Source of the DNA: Bosea sp. ANAM02
GTDB lineage: Bacteria; Pseudomonadota; Alphaproteobacteria; Rhizobiales; Beijerinckiaceae
Direction of reading: 5' to 3'
Length of the DNA: 64,000 bases
NCBI RefSeq assembly: GCF_011764485.1
Contig: NZ_AP022848.1
Coordinates: 3,624,001 to 3,688,000 of the forward strand
The notes below the pieces were generated by a model. It had not been told where the DNA came from. It saw nothing but the letters and a program-made list of their open reading frames with translations, and ran no database searches. Shown piece after piece: positions 1 through 8,532 of the stretch. The translations under genes were made by a program, and so were the position numbers. How positions within the stretch are numbered: position 1 is the stretch's first letter; each line of letters starts with the position of its first letter.

Positions 1-26
1 TGGGACAGGACCGACGGGAGCCAGTC

Positions 27-2192
27 ATGACCGCGATCCCGGATTTCACGAAGCTCGCCTTTGCGGCTGGGGCTCGGTCCGCAGCCGGCGCTTTGCCAAC
101 GGGCGAAGCCTGGCAGACGCCCGAGGATATCCCGGTCAAGCCTGTCTACACGGCGACTGACCGTGACGGCCTTCCCTTCGTCGAGACGCTGCCCGGCATC
201 GCGCCCTATCTGCGCGGCCCCTACCCGACGATGTATGTCAACCAGCCCTGGACGATCCGGCAATATGCCGGCTTCTCCACGGCCGAGGATTCGAACGCCT
301 TCTATCGGCGCAACCTCGCCGCCGGCCAGAAGGGCCTCTCGGTCGCCTTCGATCTCGCGACCCATCGCGGCTACGATTCCGACCACCCCCGCGTCGCCGG
401 CGATGTCGGCATGGCCGGCGTCGCGATCGATTCGATCTACGACATGCGCACGCTGTTCTCCGGCATCCCGCTCGACCAGATGAGCGTGTCGATGACGATG
501 AATGGCGCCGTCCTGCCGGTGCTGGCGCTCTACATCGTCGCGGCGGAAGAACAGGGCGTGCCGCAGGCCAAGCTCTCGGGGACCATCCAGAACGACATCC
601 TCAAGGAGTTCATGGTCCGCAACACCTATATCTACCCGCCCACGCCCTCGATGCGGATCATCGGCGACATCTTCGCTTTCACCTCGGCGAACATGCCGAA
701 GTTCAACTCGATCTCGATCTCCGGCTATCACATGCAGGAGGCCGGGGCGACACAGGACCTCGAGCTCGGCTACACGCTCGCCGACGGCGTCGAATATATC
801 CGCGCCGGCCAGCGCGCGGGGTTGAGCGTCGATGTCTTCGCGCCGCGCCTGTCCTTCTTCTGGGCGATCGGCATGAACTTCTTCATGGAAGTCGCCAAGA
901 TGCGCGCGGCTCGCCTGATCTGGGCGAAGCTGGTCAAGGATTTCGGGGCCCAGAACGAGAAATCCCTGCCCCTGCGCACGCATTGCCAGACCTCCGGCTG
1001 GTCGCTGACGGCTCAGGACGTGTTCAACAACGTGCCGCGCACCATGATCGAGGCGATGGCGGCGACGCAGGGGCATACCCAGTCGCTGCACACCAACGCC
1101 CTCGACGAGGCACTGGCGCTGCCGACCGATTTCTCGGCCCGCATCGCCCGCAACACCCAGATCCTGCTGCAGCAGGAGAGCGGCACGACCCGGATCATCG
1201 ACCCCTGGGGCGGCTCCTATTATGTCGAGCGATTGACCGCGGAACTGGCCGAGAAGGCCTGGGGCCATATCCAGGAGGTCGAGAAGCTCGGCGGCATGGC
1301 CAAGGCGATCGAGGCCGGCATCCCGAAGCTGCGCATCGAGGAAGCCGCGGCCAAGACGCAGGCGCGCATCGATGGCGGCCAACAGGCGATCATCGGCGTC
1401 AACTGCTACAAGCCGGACAACGAGGCGACGATCGACGTGCTCAAGGTCGATAATGCCGCCGTGCGCGCCCAGCAGCTCGACAAGCTGAAGAGGCTCAAGG
1501 CCGAGCGCAGCGAAACCGAGGTGCAGTCGGCGCTGACGGCGCTGACCAATGGTGCGGCCGGCAACGGCAACCTGCTCGATCTTGCGGTCAAGGCCGCCCG
1601 CGCCAAGGCTACCGTCGGCGAGATTTCGCTGGCGATGGAGAAGGTTTTCGGGCGCCACCGGGCCGAGATCAAGGCGATCTCGGGCGTCTACAAGCGGGAG
1701 GTCGGCGAGATGAACCCAGCCGTCACGCGCGTCCAGTTGATGTGCGAGGCCTTCGAGGAAGCCGATGGACGCCGCCCGCGCATCCTCGTCGCCAAGATGG
1801 GGCAGGATGGGCACGACCGCGGCCAGAAGGTCATCGCCTCGGCCTTCGCCGATCTCGGCTTCGACGTCGATATCGGCCCGCTCTTCGCGACGCCGGACGA
1901 GGCGGCGCGGCAGGCGGTCGAGAACGACGTCCATATCGTCGGCGTCTCGTCGCTGGCGGCAGGCCACCTCACGCTGGTGCCGGAGTTGAAGGCGGCGCTC
2001 GCCAAGGCCGGCCGCCCCGACATCATGATCGTGGTCGGCGGCGTCATCCCGCCGCAAGATTTCGACGCGCTGATCGAGGCCGGCGCCTCGGCGATCTTCC
2101 CGCCCGGCACAGTCATTGCCGACGCCGCAGAGAAGCTGCTGCAGGAACTGAACGAGCGCCTCGGCTACGCCCAGCGGACGGCTGCGGAATAA
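27..2192 (+). CDS. scpA: Methylmalonyl-CoA mutase, large (catalytic) subunit
   Basis: Adenosylcobalamin-dependent enzyme that interconverts (R)-methylmalonyl-CoA and succinyl-CoA in the cytoplasm, the last step of propionyl-CoA assimilation. At 721 residues it has the usual length of the single-chain or alpha subunit. The N-terminal TIM barrel that binds CoA (about residues 40-560) is followed by a C-terminal B12-binding domain. That domain carries the DGHDRG motif at residues 594-599, where His596 would be the lower cobalt ligand, and later the GVSSLAAGH and [10 protein letters not shown] segments typical of the fold. The ATG follows a GGGAG ribosome binding site. No small subunit gene lies downstream. 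The GTPase chaperone MeaB is encoded about 10.7 kb away at 12847. A strong hairpin follows the stop. The identification is secure; only the first 26 bases upstream are visible, so its operon context is unknown. Confidence 0.97.
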   Translation: MTAIPDFTKLAFAAGARSAAGALPTGEAWQTPEDIPVKPVYTATDRDGLPFVETLPGIAPYLRGPYPTMYVNQPWTIRQYAGFSTAEDSNAFYRRNLAAGQKGLSVAFDLATHRGYDSDHPRVAGDVGMAGVAIDSIYDMRTLFSGIPLDQMSVSMTMNGAVLPVLALYIVAAEEQGVPQAKLSGTIQNDILKEFMVRNTYIYPPTPSMRIIGDIFAFTSANMPKFNSISISGYHMQEAGATQDLELGYTLADGVEYIRAGQRAGLSVDVFAPRLSFFWAIGMNFFMEVAKMRAARLIWAKLVKDFGAQNEKSLPLRTHCQTSGWSLTAQDVFNNVPRTMIEAMAATQGHTQSLHTNALDEALALPTDFSARIARNTQILLQQESGTTRIIDPWGGSYYVERLTAELAEKAWGHIQEVEKLGGMAKAIEAGIPKLRIEEAAAKTQARIDGGQQAIIGVNCYKPDNEATIDVLKVDNAAVRAQQLDKLKRLKAERSETEVQSALTALTNGAAGNGNLLDLAVKAARAKATVGEISLAMEKVFGRHRAEIKAISGVYKREVGEMNPAVTRVQLMCEAFEEADGRRPRILVAKMGQDGHDRGQKVIASAFADLGFDVDIGPLFATPDEAARQAVENDVHIVGVSSLAAGHLTLVPELKAALAKAGRPDIMIVVGGVIPPQDFDALIEAGASAIFPPGTVIADAAEKLLQELNERLGYAQRTAAE

Positions 2193-2197
2193 AAGAA

Positions 2198-2227
2198 GGC
2201 GGGCGCTGCCAGCCGGCAGCGCCCGCC
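2198..2227 (+). terminator. Hairpin terminator after scpA
   Basis: A perfect 13-bp GC-rich inverted repeat (2198-2210 with 2215-2227) around an AGCC loop starts a few bases after the mutase stop codon. There is no T-run, so it is either an intrinsic-like terminator or a 3' stabilising hairpin. It lies between two convergent genes and may serve both. Confidence 0.6.
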
Positions 2228-2254
2228 CCATGGTCACGACCGACGTGGCGACAC

Positions 2255-2524
2255 TTACCGCCAGCTGTAACCATAGCCGTAGCGCGGCGGAGGCGGCCGC
2301 ATGCCGTAACCGTCGGAATAGCGATGCCAGCGGCGCTGGCCCCAGAAGCCGTGGACGGCAGGCGGCGCCGGGCGCCAGCCATAGCCGTAGGACGAACGAT
2401 CATAGGAGCGCTCATAGCCGCCGAAGGCCTGAGCTTCGCCCGTCCCGGCGAAGGCCGAAGCCGTGAGAACGGCCCCGCCGAGCGCGAGCGCTGCCAAGCC
2501 GATCCGGGCGCGATTGCCAAACAT
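2255..2524 (-). CDS. Small exported Gly/Tyr/Arg/Pro-rich protein of unknown function
   Basis: The product is 89 residues. A Sec signal peptide is clear: basic start (MFGNRARIG), hydrophobic core, then a likely cut after AQA near residue 33. The mature part, about 55 residues, is dominated by Tyr, Gly, Arg, Pro and Trp with YGYG-type repeats and has no recognisable fold. Small exported proteins of this composition are common in Hyphomicrobiales; their role is not known to me. The ATG has an AGGA motif at the right distance. It stands alone, convergent with scpA, and ends just beyond the shared hairpin. Composition plus a clean signal peptide and ribosome binding site make it a likely real gene. 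Confidence 0.7.
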   Translation of the reverse strand: MFGNRARIGLAALALGGAVLTASAFAGTGEAQAFGGYERSYDRSSYGYGWRPAPPAVHGFWGQRRWHRYSDGYGMRPPPPRYGYGYSWR

Positions 2525-2621
2525 GGTCTCATGTCCTGTTCCGGCAGGGATTGCCCTGCCACGGATCGGACATTCGCATGGCGTGCCTGAACGGGTTTTG
2601 AGGGCGCCGTTCAGCCGCCGT

Positions 2622-3410
2622 TTAACTGCCGGCCAGTTGCTCGCGCTTCAAAAGCAGCGAGGCCGCGATCACCACGACGGCGACGGCGCCGATCATGATC
2701 GTGCAGGCGGCGTTGATCTCGGGCGAGACGCCGAGCTTGACCGCCGAATAAAGCCGCATCGGCAATGTCGTCGCGCCGGGGCCGGTGGTGAAGCTCGCGA
2801 TGACGAGATCGTCGAGCGAAAGCGTGAAGGCGAGCATCCAGGCCGCCGCCACCGCCGGCCAGATCAGCGGCAAAGTCACGGTCCAGAAGGTGACGAAGGG
2901 CGTCGCGCCCAAGTCCTGCGCCGCTTCCTCCAGCGAGCGGTCGAAGCCGGCGAGCCGGGATTGTACGACGATACAGGCGAAGCCGAGGCTGAAGGTTGCG
3001 TGTGCAACCGTCACCGTCCAGAAGCCGCGCTCGACATCGGCGGCGACGAAGAGCAGCAGCAGCGACAGGCCGGTGACGACCTCGGGCATGACGAGCGGCG
3101 CCAGCACCATGCCGGAGAACAGAGTGCGCCCCCGAAAGCGGCCATGCCGCGCGAGAGCGAGCGCGGCCAGCGTGCCGAGGATCGTCGCCAGCGTCGCCGA
3201 GGCGAAGCCGAGGCGGATCGAGAGCCAGGCCGCGTCGAGCAGCGGCTCATTCCGCATCAGCGCGCCGTACCAATGCGCCGAGAAACCGCCCCAGACCGTC
3301 ACCAGCCGCGAGGCATTGAAGGAATAGGCGACGAGCGTGAGGATCGGCAGGTAGAGGAAAGCAAAGCCGACGATCAGCGCGAGGATCAACCCAGGGCCGA
3401 GCCGGCTCAT
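2622..3410 (-). CDS. potI: Putrescine/spermidine ABC transporter permease (PotI/PotC type)
   Basis: Inner-membrane permease of 262 residues with about six membrane segments; the first spans about residues 8-28. The cytoplasmic EAA loop, which docks on the ATPase, starts near residue 161 (EEAAQDLGAT). The ATG at 3410 overlaps the stop codon of potH by four bases (ATGA), so the two permeases are translationally coupled. A longer reading frame in the same phase extends upstream to 4370, but that part is out-of-frame potH and is not coding. Together with PotF, PotG and PotH it forms a type I polyamine importer. Substrate is inferred from the PotF-like binding protein. Confidence 0.92.
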   Translation of the reverse strand: MSRLGPGLILALIVGFAFLYLPILTLVAYSFNASRLVTVWGGFSAHWYGALMRNEPLLDAAWLSIRLGFASATLATILGTLAALALARHGRFRGRTLFSGMVLAPLVMPEVVTGLSLLLLFVAADVERGFWTVTVAHATFSLGFACIVVQSRLAGFDRSLEEAAQDLGATPFVTFWTVTLPLIWPAVAAAWMLAFTLSLDDLVIASFTTGPGATTLPMRLYSAVKLGVSPEINAACTIMIGAVAVVVIAASLLLKREQLAGS

Positions 3411-4309
3411 GCCGCCATCTCCCGGCGCAGGCGCGCCCGTTGAACCAGGACGAGCGGCAGCACGAGCACGACGAGCAGCACGACCGCCACCGCAGAGGCC
3501 AAGGGCCAGTCGCGGTTCGAGAAGAACTCGTTCCAGAGCACCTTGCCGATCATCACGGTATCGGGGCCGCCGAGCAGATCGGGGATGACGAACTCGCCGA
3601 CCGCCGGGATGAAGACCAGCGCCGAGCCAGCGAGGATGCCGGGCAGCGAGAGCGGCAGCGTCACCGTCAGGAAGGCCGTGACCGGCGTGGCGCCGAGATC
3701 GGCCGCCGCTTCGAGCAGGCCGCGGTCGAGCTTCTCCAGCGTCGCGAAGAGCGGCAGCACCATGAAGGGCAGGTAGGAGTAGACCATGCCGAGCAGCACG
3801 GCCGCCTCGGTATTGAGCAGGCGCAACGGCTCTCCCTCGAAACCGAGGAGGCCAAGCGTCACATCGAGCAGGCCTTCCGGCCTGAGGATGCCGATCCAGG
3901 CGTAAACGCGGATCAGGAAGGAGGTCCAGAACGGCAGGATGACGAAGACGAGCAGGATGCCACGCCAGCGCGCGGGCGCCGAGGCCATCGCATAGGCAAG
4001 CGGATAGCCGATCGCGAGCGCGAAGACGGTGGTCAGCGCCGCGATGCGCAGGGAATAGAGATAGCTCTGCCAATAGAGCGCATCGTCGCCAAGCAGGCTG
4101 AAATTGGCGAGGTCGAGCTGCGAGAGGAATTCGCCGAGCTGGGCGACCCCCTCCCAATGCGGCGCATAGGGAGGGAGCGCCGTCGCAGCCTGCGAGAAGG
4201 CCATGCGCAGCACGATGGCGAAGGGCGCGAGAAAGAACAGCGCCAGCCAGAGATAGGGCACGGCCACGACGAGACCGCGCAGCCGCTGCAGCGAAGCGAC
4301 CGCGCTCAT
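3407..4309 (-). CDS. potH: Putrescine/spermidine ABC transporter permease (PotH/PotB type)
   Basis: Inner-membrane permease of 300 residues. The N-terminal segment (about residues 13-35) is followed by further membrane spans and an EAA loop at about residues 200-208 (EAAADLGAT), the contact site for the ATPase. It pairs with PotI, which it overlaps by four bases. A 247-base gap carrying nested intergenic repeats separates it from potG, which is unusual within a pot operon. Expression may therefore depend on read-through of repeat hairpins or on a local promoter. Confidence 0.93.
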   Translation of the reverse strand: MSAVASLQRLRGLVVAVPYLWLALFFLAPFAIVLRMAFSQAATALPPYAPHWEGVAQLGEFLSQLDLANFSLLGDDALYWQSYLYSLRIAALTTVFALAIGYPLAYAMASAPARWRGILLVFVILPFWTSFLIRVYAWIGILRPEGLLDVTLGLLGFEGEPLRLLNTEAAVLLGMVYSYLPFMVLPLFATLEKLDRGLLEAAADLGATPVTAFLTVTLPLSLPGILAGSALVFIPAVGEFVIPDLLGGPDTVMIGKVLWNEFFSNRDWPLASAVAVVLLVVLVLPLVLVQRARLRREMAA

Positions 4310-4321
4310 GCCCTGACCCTA

Positions 4322-4539
4322 CCGTCATTCCGGGGCAGGCCGCGGGCCTGAGCCCGGAACCCGTGAACACGACATGTCTCCAGACTCATCATGCTCGCCC
4401 TTGTGGCGAGCATCCGTGTCTTGAACACCGCACTCGATAAAGGAAGGCGTGGATGGTCGGGACAAGCCCGACCATGACGGGAAGTGTCCTGTTCATGGGT
4501 TCCGGGCTCGCCGCTGCGCGGCGCCCCGAAATGACGGAA
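4322..4539. repeat. Intergenic repeat, family B, with a family A copy nested inside
   Basis: The left end (4322-4364) reads GTCATTCCGGGGC and the right end (4496-4539) carries the inverted partner GCCCCGAAATGAC with one mismatch. Between them lies a complete family A element (4389-4480). It fills the gap between potG and potH. Other B copies are at 8377-8508 and 32176-32307; a looser relative is at 51519-51617. Confidence 0.75.
4389..4480. repeat. Intergenic repeat, family A (copy 1)
   Basis: An element of about 92 bases with two hairpins: ATGCTCGCC/GGCGAGCAT near the left end and GGTCGGG/CCCGACC near the right. It closely matches 23132-23223, where the same outer hairpins and the same TCTTGAACAC core recur. 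It is nested within a family B element. Confidence 0.8.
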
Positions 4540-4556
4540 TCGCTTCGGTACTCCGC

Positions 4557-5741
4557 TCATGGCGGCAGCACCACGCCGGCCTCGACATCCCAGGAGAGCC
4601 AGACCTTGTCGTCCCAGGCGAAGGGCCGCGCCATCCGGCGTGTGCGGTTGGCAAGCGCGACCTTGACGAGCTGACCGCCCTCGCCTCCCAGCATCACCTG
4701 GATCATCGTGAAATCGCCGAGATAGCCGATATCCCAGATTTCGCCCGCGACCTTGTTGACGGCTTGGCCCGGCTCGTCATGAGCAATCTCGATCTTCTCA
4801 GGCCTGATGCCGACGACGAGCGGCTCGCCCGGCTTCAGCGCCGGCGCCTCCTCGTCGAGCTCCACGATGCCGACATGCGGCATCTCGGCCCGGACCAGCT
4901 CGCCCTCGACGGCCGCGATCCGACCTTCGAAGATGTTGATGTCGCCAACGAATTCCGCGACGTGGCGGTTGGCCGGGACCTCGTAGATCACGTCGGGCGG
5001 GCCGATCTGGACGAGCTTGCCATGGTCCATCACCGCCATGCGGTCGGCCATGGTCATCGCCTCGTCCTGATCGTGGGTGACGACCATGAAGGTGAGGCCG
5101 AGCTCGCTCTGCAGATCCATCAATTCGAACTGGGTCTGCTCGCGCAGCTTCTTGTCGAGCGCCGCCATCGGCTCGTCGAGCAGCAGGAGCTTCGGTCGCT
5201 TGGCCAGCGAACGAGCGAGCGCGACACGCTGGCGCTGGCCGCCGGAGAGCTGGTGCGGCTTGCGCCCGCCGAGACCGGAGAGCTTGACCAGCGCCAGCAT
5301 CTCCTCGACGCGCCGGTCGATCTCGGCGCGCGGCAGCCCCTCCCGCTTGAGCCCATAGGCGATGTTGCCCGCCACGCTGAGATGCGGGAACAGCGCGTAG
5401 GACTGGAACATCATGTTGATCGGCCGCAGATGCGGCGGAACGCCGGTGATATCCTGCCCGTCGAGCAGAATCGTGCCGGCATCGGGCGTCTCGAAGCCGG
5501 CGAGCATGCGCATCAGCGTGGTCTTGCCGCAGCCGGAGGGCCCGAGCAGCGCGAAGAACTCGCGCGGGTAGAGCGCGAGCGAAAGGTCGCCCACCGCGGT
5601 GACGTCGCCGAAGCGCTTGGTCACACCCCGGAACTGGACCAGCGGCTTCGCCGCCGGATCGTTCCAGGGCTGGAAGGCCCGGCGCACGCTGCCGGGCGAG
5701 GTCTTCTTCATGGCGCTCGCGGCCTGTCCGAAACCGGTCAC
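4557..5741 (-). CDS. potG: Polyamine ABC transporter ATP-binding protein (PotG/PotA type)
   Basis: Cytoplasmic ATPase subunit, 394 residues. Walker A (GPSGCGKTT) is at residues 67-75, the signature LSGGQ at 165-169 and Walker B (LLLLDEP) at 185-191. A C-terminal TOBE-type domain of about 100 residues follows, as in PotA and PotG, where it takes part in regulation. The GTG start overlaps the potF stop by four bases (GTGA). An ATG at codon 11 is the alternative start. It powers import through PotH and PotI. Confidence 0.95.
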   Translation of the reverse strand: MTGFGQAASAMKKTSPGSVRRAFQPWNDPAAKPLVQFRGVTKRFGDVTAVGDLSLALYPREFFALLGPSGCGKTTLMRMLAGFETPDAGTILLDGQDITGVPPHLRPINMMFQSYALFPHLSVAGNIAYGLKREGLPRAEIDRRVEEMLALVKLSGLGGRKPHQLSGGQRQRVALARSLAKRPKLLLLDEPMAALDKKLREQTQFELMDLQSELGLTFMVVTHDQDEAMTMADRMAVMDHGKLVQIGPPDVIYEVPANRHVAEFVGDINIFEGRIAAVEGELVRAEMPHVGIVELDEEAPALKPGEPLVVGIRPEKIEIAHDEPGQAVNKVAGEIWDIGYLGDFTMIQVMLGGEGGQLVKVALANRTRRMARPFAWDDKVWLSWDVEAGVVLPP

Positions 5742-6850
5742 TTGCCGGTCTTGACGCGAGTCCAGAGCCGGTTCACCAGCCGCTGGGACTTCTGGTCATA
5801 GGGCGTGATCGTATAGAGCCGCCCCATCACCTCGTCCGAGGGGTAGATACCGGGATTGTCGCGCACCGCCGCCGAAAGCATCGGCTTCGAGGCGAGATTG
5901 CCGTTGGCATACTGGATGAAGTCCGAGTTCTTCGCCGCCATTTCCGGCCGGTTGACGAAGTCGATGAACTTCATGGCGGCCTCGACATTGCCGGCATCCT
6001 TCGGGATCACCAGCGAGTCGAACCACATCAGCGCCCCCTCCTTCGGGATCGAATAGGCGATCTGGACGCCGTTCTTGGCTTCCTCGGCGCGCTTCTTGGC
6101 CTGGAGGATATCGCCGGAATAGCCGACGGCGAGGCAGATATCGCCGTTCGCCAGCGCGTTGATATATTCCGAGGAGTGGAACTTCTGGATATGCGGGCGG
6201 ATCTTGCGCAGGAGCTCGCCGGCCTTGTTGAGATCGGCCTCTTTCTTCGAATCGGGATCGAGCCCGAGATAGCGCAGCGCCGCGGGGAACATCTCCTCGA
6301 CCGCGTCGAGCACATGCACACCGCAATTCGAGAGCTTCTTGAGCTGATCCGGCTCGAAGACGATCTTCCAGGAGTCGATCACCGCATCGGGACCGAGGCG
6401 TTCCTTCACCTTCGCCACATTGTAACCGATCCCCGTGGTGCCCCACATGTAGTTCACGGCGTATTTGTTACCGGGATCGTATTTCGACAGCCGAGTCTGG
6501 ATTTCCGGCCAGAGATTCCTGAGGTTCGGCGCTTTGTCCTTGTCGACCGGCTGGTAGAGGCCGAGCGGGATATGGCGCGGCAGGAAAGAGGCGGTGACGA
6601 CGATCAGGTCGTAGCCGGTCTTGCCGGCGAGGAGCTTGGTCTCGACCGTCTCCATCTGATCGAAGGTGTCGTAGACGACGGTAATGCCGGTTTCCTTCTT
6701 GAAGGCGTCAAGCACCTCCGGATCGACATAGTCAGACCAGTTGAAGATGCGCAGCTGCTTGTCCTGCGCGGCCGCTGGAGCGGCCAGAAGTCCCAATCCG
6801 ATCGCGCAAGCGGCAATCGCCTCGGTCAGTCGTTTCGTCGTCCTACCCAA
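5738..6850 (-). CDS. potF: Periplasmic putrescine-binding protein (PotF type)
   Basis: Substrate-binding protein of the polyamine importer. The chosen TTG start (6850) is preceded at seven bases by GGAGG and gives 370 residues, the length of E. coli PotF. It also gives a classical signal peptide ending at APAAAQ about 24 residues in. A GTG at 6880 would add ten residues and spoil the signal peptide. The mature N-terminus holds the LRIFNWSDYV motif that forms part of the polyamine pocket in PotF and PotD. It is first in the operon potF-potG-potH-potI on the minus strand. Putrescine as ligand is inferred from family resemblance. Confidence 0.93.
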   Translation of the reverse strand: MGRTTKRLTEAIAACAIGLGLLAAPAAAQDKQLRIFNWSDYVDPEVLDAFKKETGITVVYDTFDQMETVETKLLAGKTGYDLIVVTASFLPRHIPLGLYQPVDKDKAPNLRNLWPEIQTRLSKYDPGNKYAVNYMWGTTGIGYNVAKVKERLGPDAVIDSWKIVFEPDQLKKLSNCGVHVLDAVEEMFPAALRYLGLDPDSKKEADLNKAGELLRKIRPHIQKFHSSEYINALANGDICLAVGYSGDILQAKKRAEEAKNGVQIAYSIPKEGALMWFDSLVIPKDAGNVEAAMKFIDFVNRPEMAAKNSDFIQYANGNLASKPMLSAAVRDNPGIYPSDEVMGRLYTITPYDQKSQRLVNRLWTRVKTGK

Positions 6851-6996
6851 TCCGCCCCTCCATCGTGTTGGCGCGCGCACGCTACCAGCTTTCCCCCCGG
6901 CTTCAACCGCTAGAGGGCACGGCCGAACACCCGCGCACAGGCAAGCGGCGCCTGACGCAAGCGTGAACCGCGGCAGCCTTGCCGGCCGCCAGCGTC

Positions 6997-7752
6997 ATGC
7001 ACATACCGTACCGCATGCGCCTGTTCCGCCGCTTCCTGCTGTTCTTCGCGGTCGCCTTCCTGCTGCCGCTCGCGAGCCATGCGGGCTGGTGGACCTGGCA
7101 GACGCATGCACCGGACTGGCGCCGCGCCGACTGGACCAGTGCGAAGCTCCTGCCGGCGGCTTCCGTCGAGCCCGAAGCGACCGTGAATGTCTTCGCCGCG
7201 CGCGTCGGGCGCTGGCGCGGCATCTTCGCGCATCACTCCTGGATCGTGGTGAAAGAGCGCGGTGCCAGCGCCTATACCCGCTTCGACGTCGTCGGCTGGG
7301 GCGCCCCGGTCCGGGTCAATCATCGCGAGGCCGATGGCCGCTGGTTCGGCAACATGCCGGAGCCTGTCGTCGAGATTCGCGGCGAGACAGCCGAGCGCCT
7401 GATCCCGCGCATCCGCGCGGCTGTCGCGAGCTATGCCTATTCGAGCCCGGGCAGCTATCTCGCCTGGCCGGGTCCGAACTCGAACAGCTTCGTTCAGCAT
7501 GTGCTGGCAGAGGTGCCGGAGCTGCATCAGGCACTGCCGCCGACGGCGCTCGGCAAGGACTGGCGCGCCGATGGTCTTTTCGCCGGGCTCACCGCCAGCC
7601 GCACCGGCATCCAGGCCTCGCTCTACGGGCTCGCCGGCGTGACCGTTGGCTGGGTCGAGGGCATCGAGATCAACCTGCTCGGCCTCGTCGCCGGGCTCGA
7701 CCTGCGCAACCCGGCGCTGAAGCTGCCGGGCTGGGGGCGGGTCGGGGTTTAG
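6997..7752 (+). CDS. DUF3750 family membrane-anchored protein
   Basis: A protein of 251 residues from the ATG at 6997; a TTG at 6979 and an ATG at 7015 are alternatives and none has a good ribosome binding site. An N-terminal hydrophobic segment (about residues 8-25) is probably an uncleaved anchor or signal peptide. The rest matches what I know of DUF3750, with conserved HHSWIVV and a segment around WPGPNSNSFV. The AHHSW and GPNSN patterns suggest a possible hydrolase-like fold, but no function is established. It stands alone between potF (divergent) and the toxin-antitoxin pair. Confidence 0.8.
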   Translation: MHIPYRMRLFRRFLLFFAVAFLLPLASHAGWWTWQTHAPDWRRADWTSAKLLPAASVEPEATVNVFAARVGRWRGIFAHHSWIVVKERGASAYTRFDVVGWGAPVRVNHREADGRWFGNMPEPVVEIRGETAERLIPRIRAAVASYAYSSPGSYLAWPGPNSNSFVQHVLAEVPELHQALPPTALGKDWRADGLFAGLTASRTGIQASLYGLAGVTVGWVEGIEINLLGLVAGLDLRNPALKLPGWGRVGV

Positions 7753-7793
7753 CACCACAGCGCCAGCCGGCCTTGCGGCGCGCTTGGATAAGC

Positions 7794-7820
7794 GTTACAT
7801 GTAACACTTGCGGGAGTGTT
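7794..7820. promoter_or_regulatory. Paired palindromes upstream of the mazE-like gene
   Basis: A perfect 12-bp palindrome GTTACATGTAAC (7794-7805) is directly followed by an inverted repeat AACACT/AGTGTT (7803-7820, six-base spacer). Together they end three bases before the antitoxin ATG. Such sites commonly bind the antitoxin or the toxin-antitoxin complex for autorepression. This is inferred from position and symmetry only. Confidence 0.5.
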
Positions 7821-7823
7821 CAC

Positions 7824-8045
7824 ATGGCCAGTTCCATTGCCAGACGCGTCCAGAAGCGCCGCGACGCCTTGCGGGCTGCGGGCCTGCGGCCGGTGCAGAT
7901 CTGGGTTCCCGATACGCGACGCCCCGGGTTCAGCGAGGAATGCCGACGCCAGGCGCGCCTCGTCGCAGTCAGTGACCGTGCCGATCGGGACCTGGATGCA
8001 TTCCTTGACGCTGCGCTGGACGATCTGGACCGCGCCCCTGAATGA
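7824..8045 (+). CDS. MazE-family antitoxin (DUF3018-like)
   Basis: A 73-residue protein, Arg-rich at the N-terminus (MASSIARRVQKRRDALRAAG) with the LRPVQIWVPD strand typical of this antitoxin family. The acidic C-terminus (DAALDDLDRAPE) is the part expected to wrap the toxin. The stop overlaps the toxin ATG by four bases (ATGA), the usual coupled arrangement. A cluster of palindromes just upstream probably serves autoregulation. The start is fixed by the ATG immediately after these palindromes; upstream codons in the same frame belong to no recognisable protein. Confidence 0.85.
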   Translation: MASSIARRVQKRRDALRAAGLRPVQIWVPDTRRPGFSEECRRQARLVAVSDRADRDLDAFLDAALDDLDRAPE

Positions 8046-8365
8046 AGCGCGGCGACCTCGTCACCGTCGCGCTCGCCGGGGATTTCGGGAAGCCGCGCCC
8101 TGCCCTGATCGTTCAGGCCGATCCGTTCGATCTGACGGCGACGGTGACTCTGCTGCTCATCTCCAGCGATCTCGTCGATGCGCCGCTGATCCGGCTGACA
8201 GTCGAGCCCAATGCCACGAACGGCCTGCGCCTTGCCTCCCAGATCATGGTCGACAAGGCGATGACCGTGCGCCGGGAGCGGATCGGACAAGTTTTCGGCA
8301 GTCTCGATCCGGAAACGATGATTGCGGTGAATCGGTCGCTGGCGCTGTTCCTGGGCCTCGGTTGA
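8042..8365 (+). CDS. MazF/PemK-family toxin (endoribonuclease)
   Basis: A 107-residue protein with the PemK/MazF fold. The N-terminal MKRGDLVTVAL and GKPRPALIVQ motifs hold the Arg and Pro of the active-site loop. The middle strand LLLISSD and the segment LRLASQIMVDKAMTV match the conserved SxIxxDK region. Family members cut mRNA at short sequence motifs and are neutralised by the partner antitoxin. It is translationally coupled to the antitoxin gene. A family B intergenic repeat follows the stop. No sign of decay is seen in either gene. Confidence 0.9.
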   Translation: MKRGDLVTVALAGDFGKPRPALIVQADPFDLTATVTLLLISSDLVDAPLIRLTVEPNATNGLRLASQIMVDKAMTVRRERIGQVFGSLDPETMIAVNRSLALFLGLG

Positions 8366-8376
8366 GTAACCACTTC

Positions 8377-8508
8377 TGTCATTCCGGGGCGCGCCGCAGG
8401 CGCGAACCCGGAACCCACGACTGGGTGGGGCACGCTATACTCAGGTTCGGGCCGCTCACCCGGTCGTGTCTTCCGGGTTCTTCGCTCTGAGAAGCCCCGG
8501 AATGACAA
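8377..8508. repeat. Intergenic repeat, family B
   Basis: A roughly 130-base element bounded by TGTCATTCCGGGGC on the left and the exact inverted partner GCCCCGGAATGACA on the right, with internal CCGGAACCCACGAC and CCGGGTTCTTCG segments. It fills the space between the toxin gene and the convergent PLP enzyme gene, so it may also act as a terminator for both. Confidence 0.8.
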
Positions 8509-8532
8509 CGATTGGGTGAGTAGCAACTGCCC

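Noticed and set aside
2622..4370. A single 582-residue minus-strand frame that could look like a fused permease
   Set aside because: Only the C-terminal 262 residues (PotI) have coding character. The N-terminal part is out-of-frame potH, which is read in another phase at 3407-4309.
8377..8508. Considered as an insertion sequence remnant
   Set aside because: It contains no coding remnant and no target duplication that I can see; repeated copies of the same size elsewhere mark it as a short intergenic repeat.
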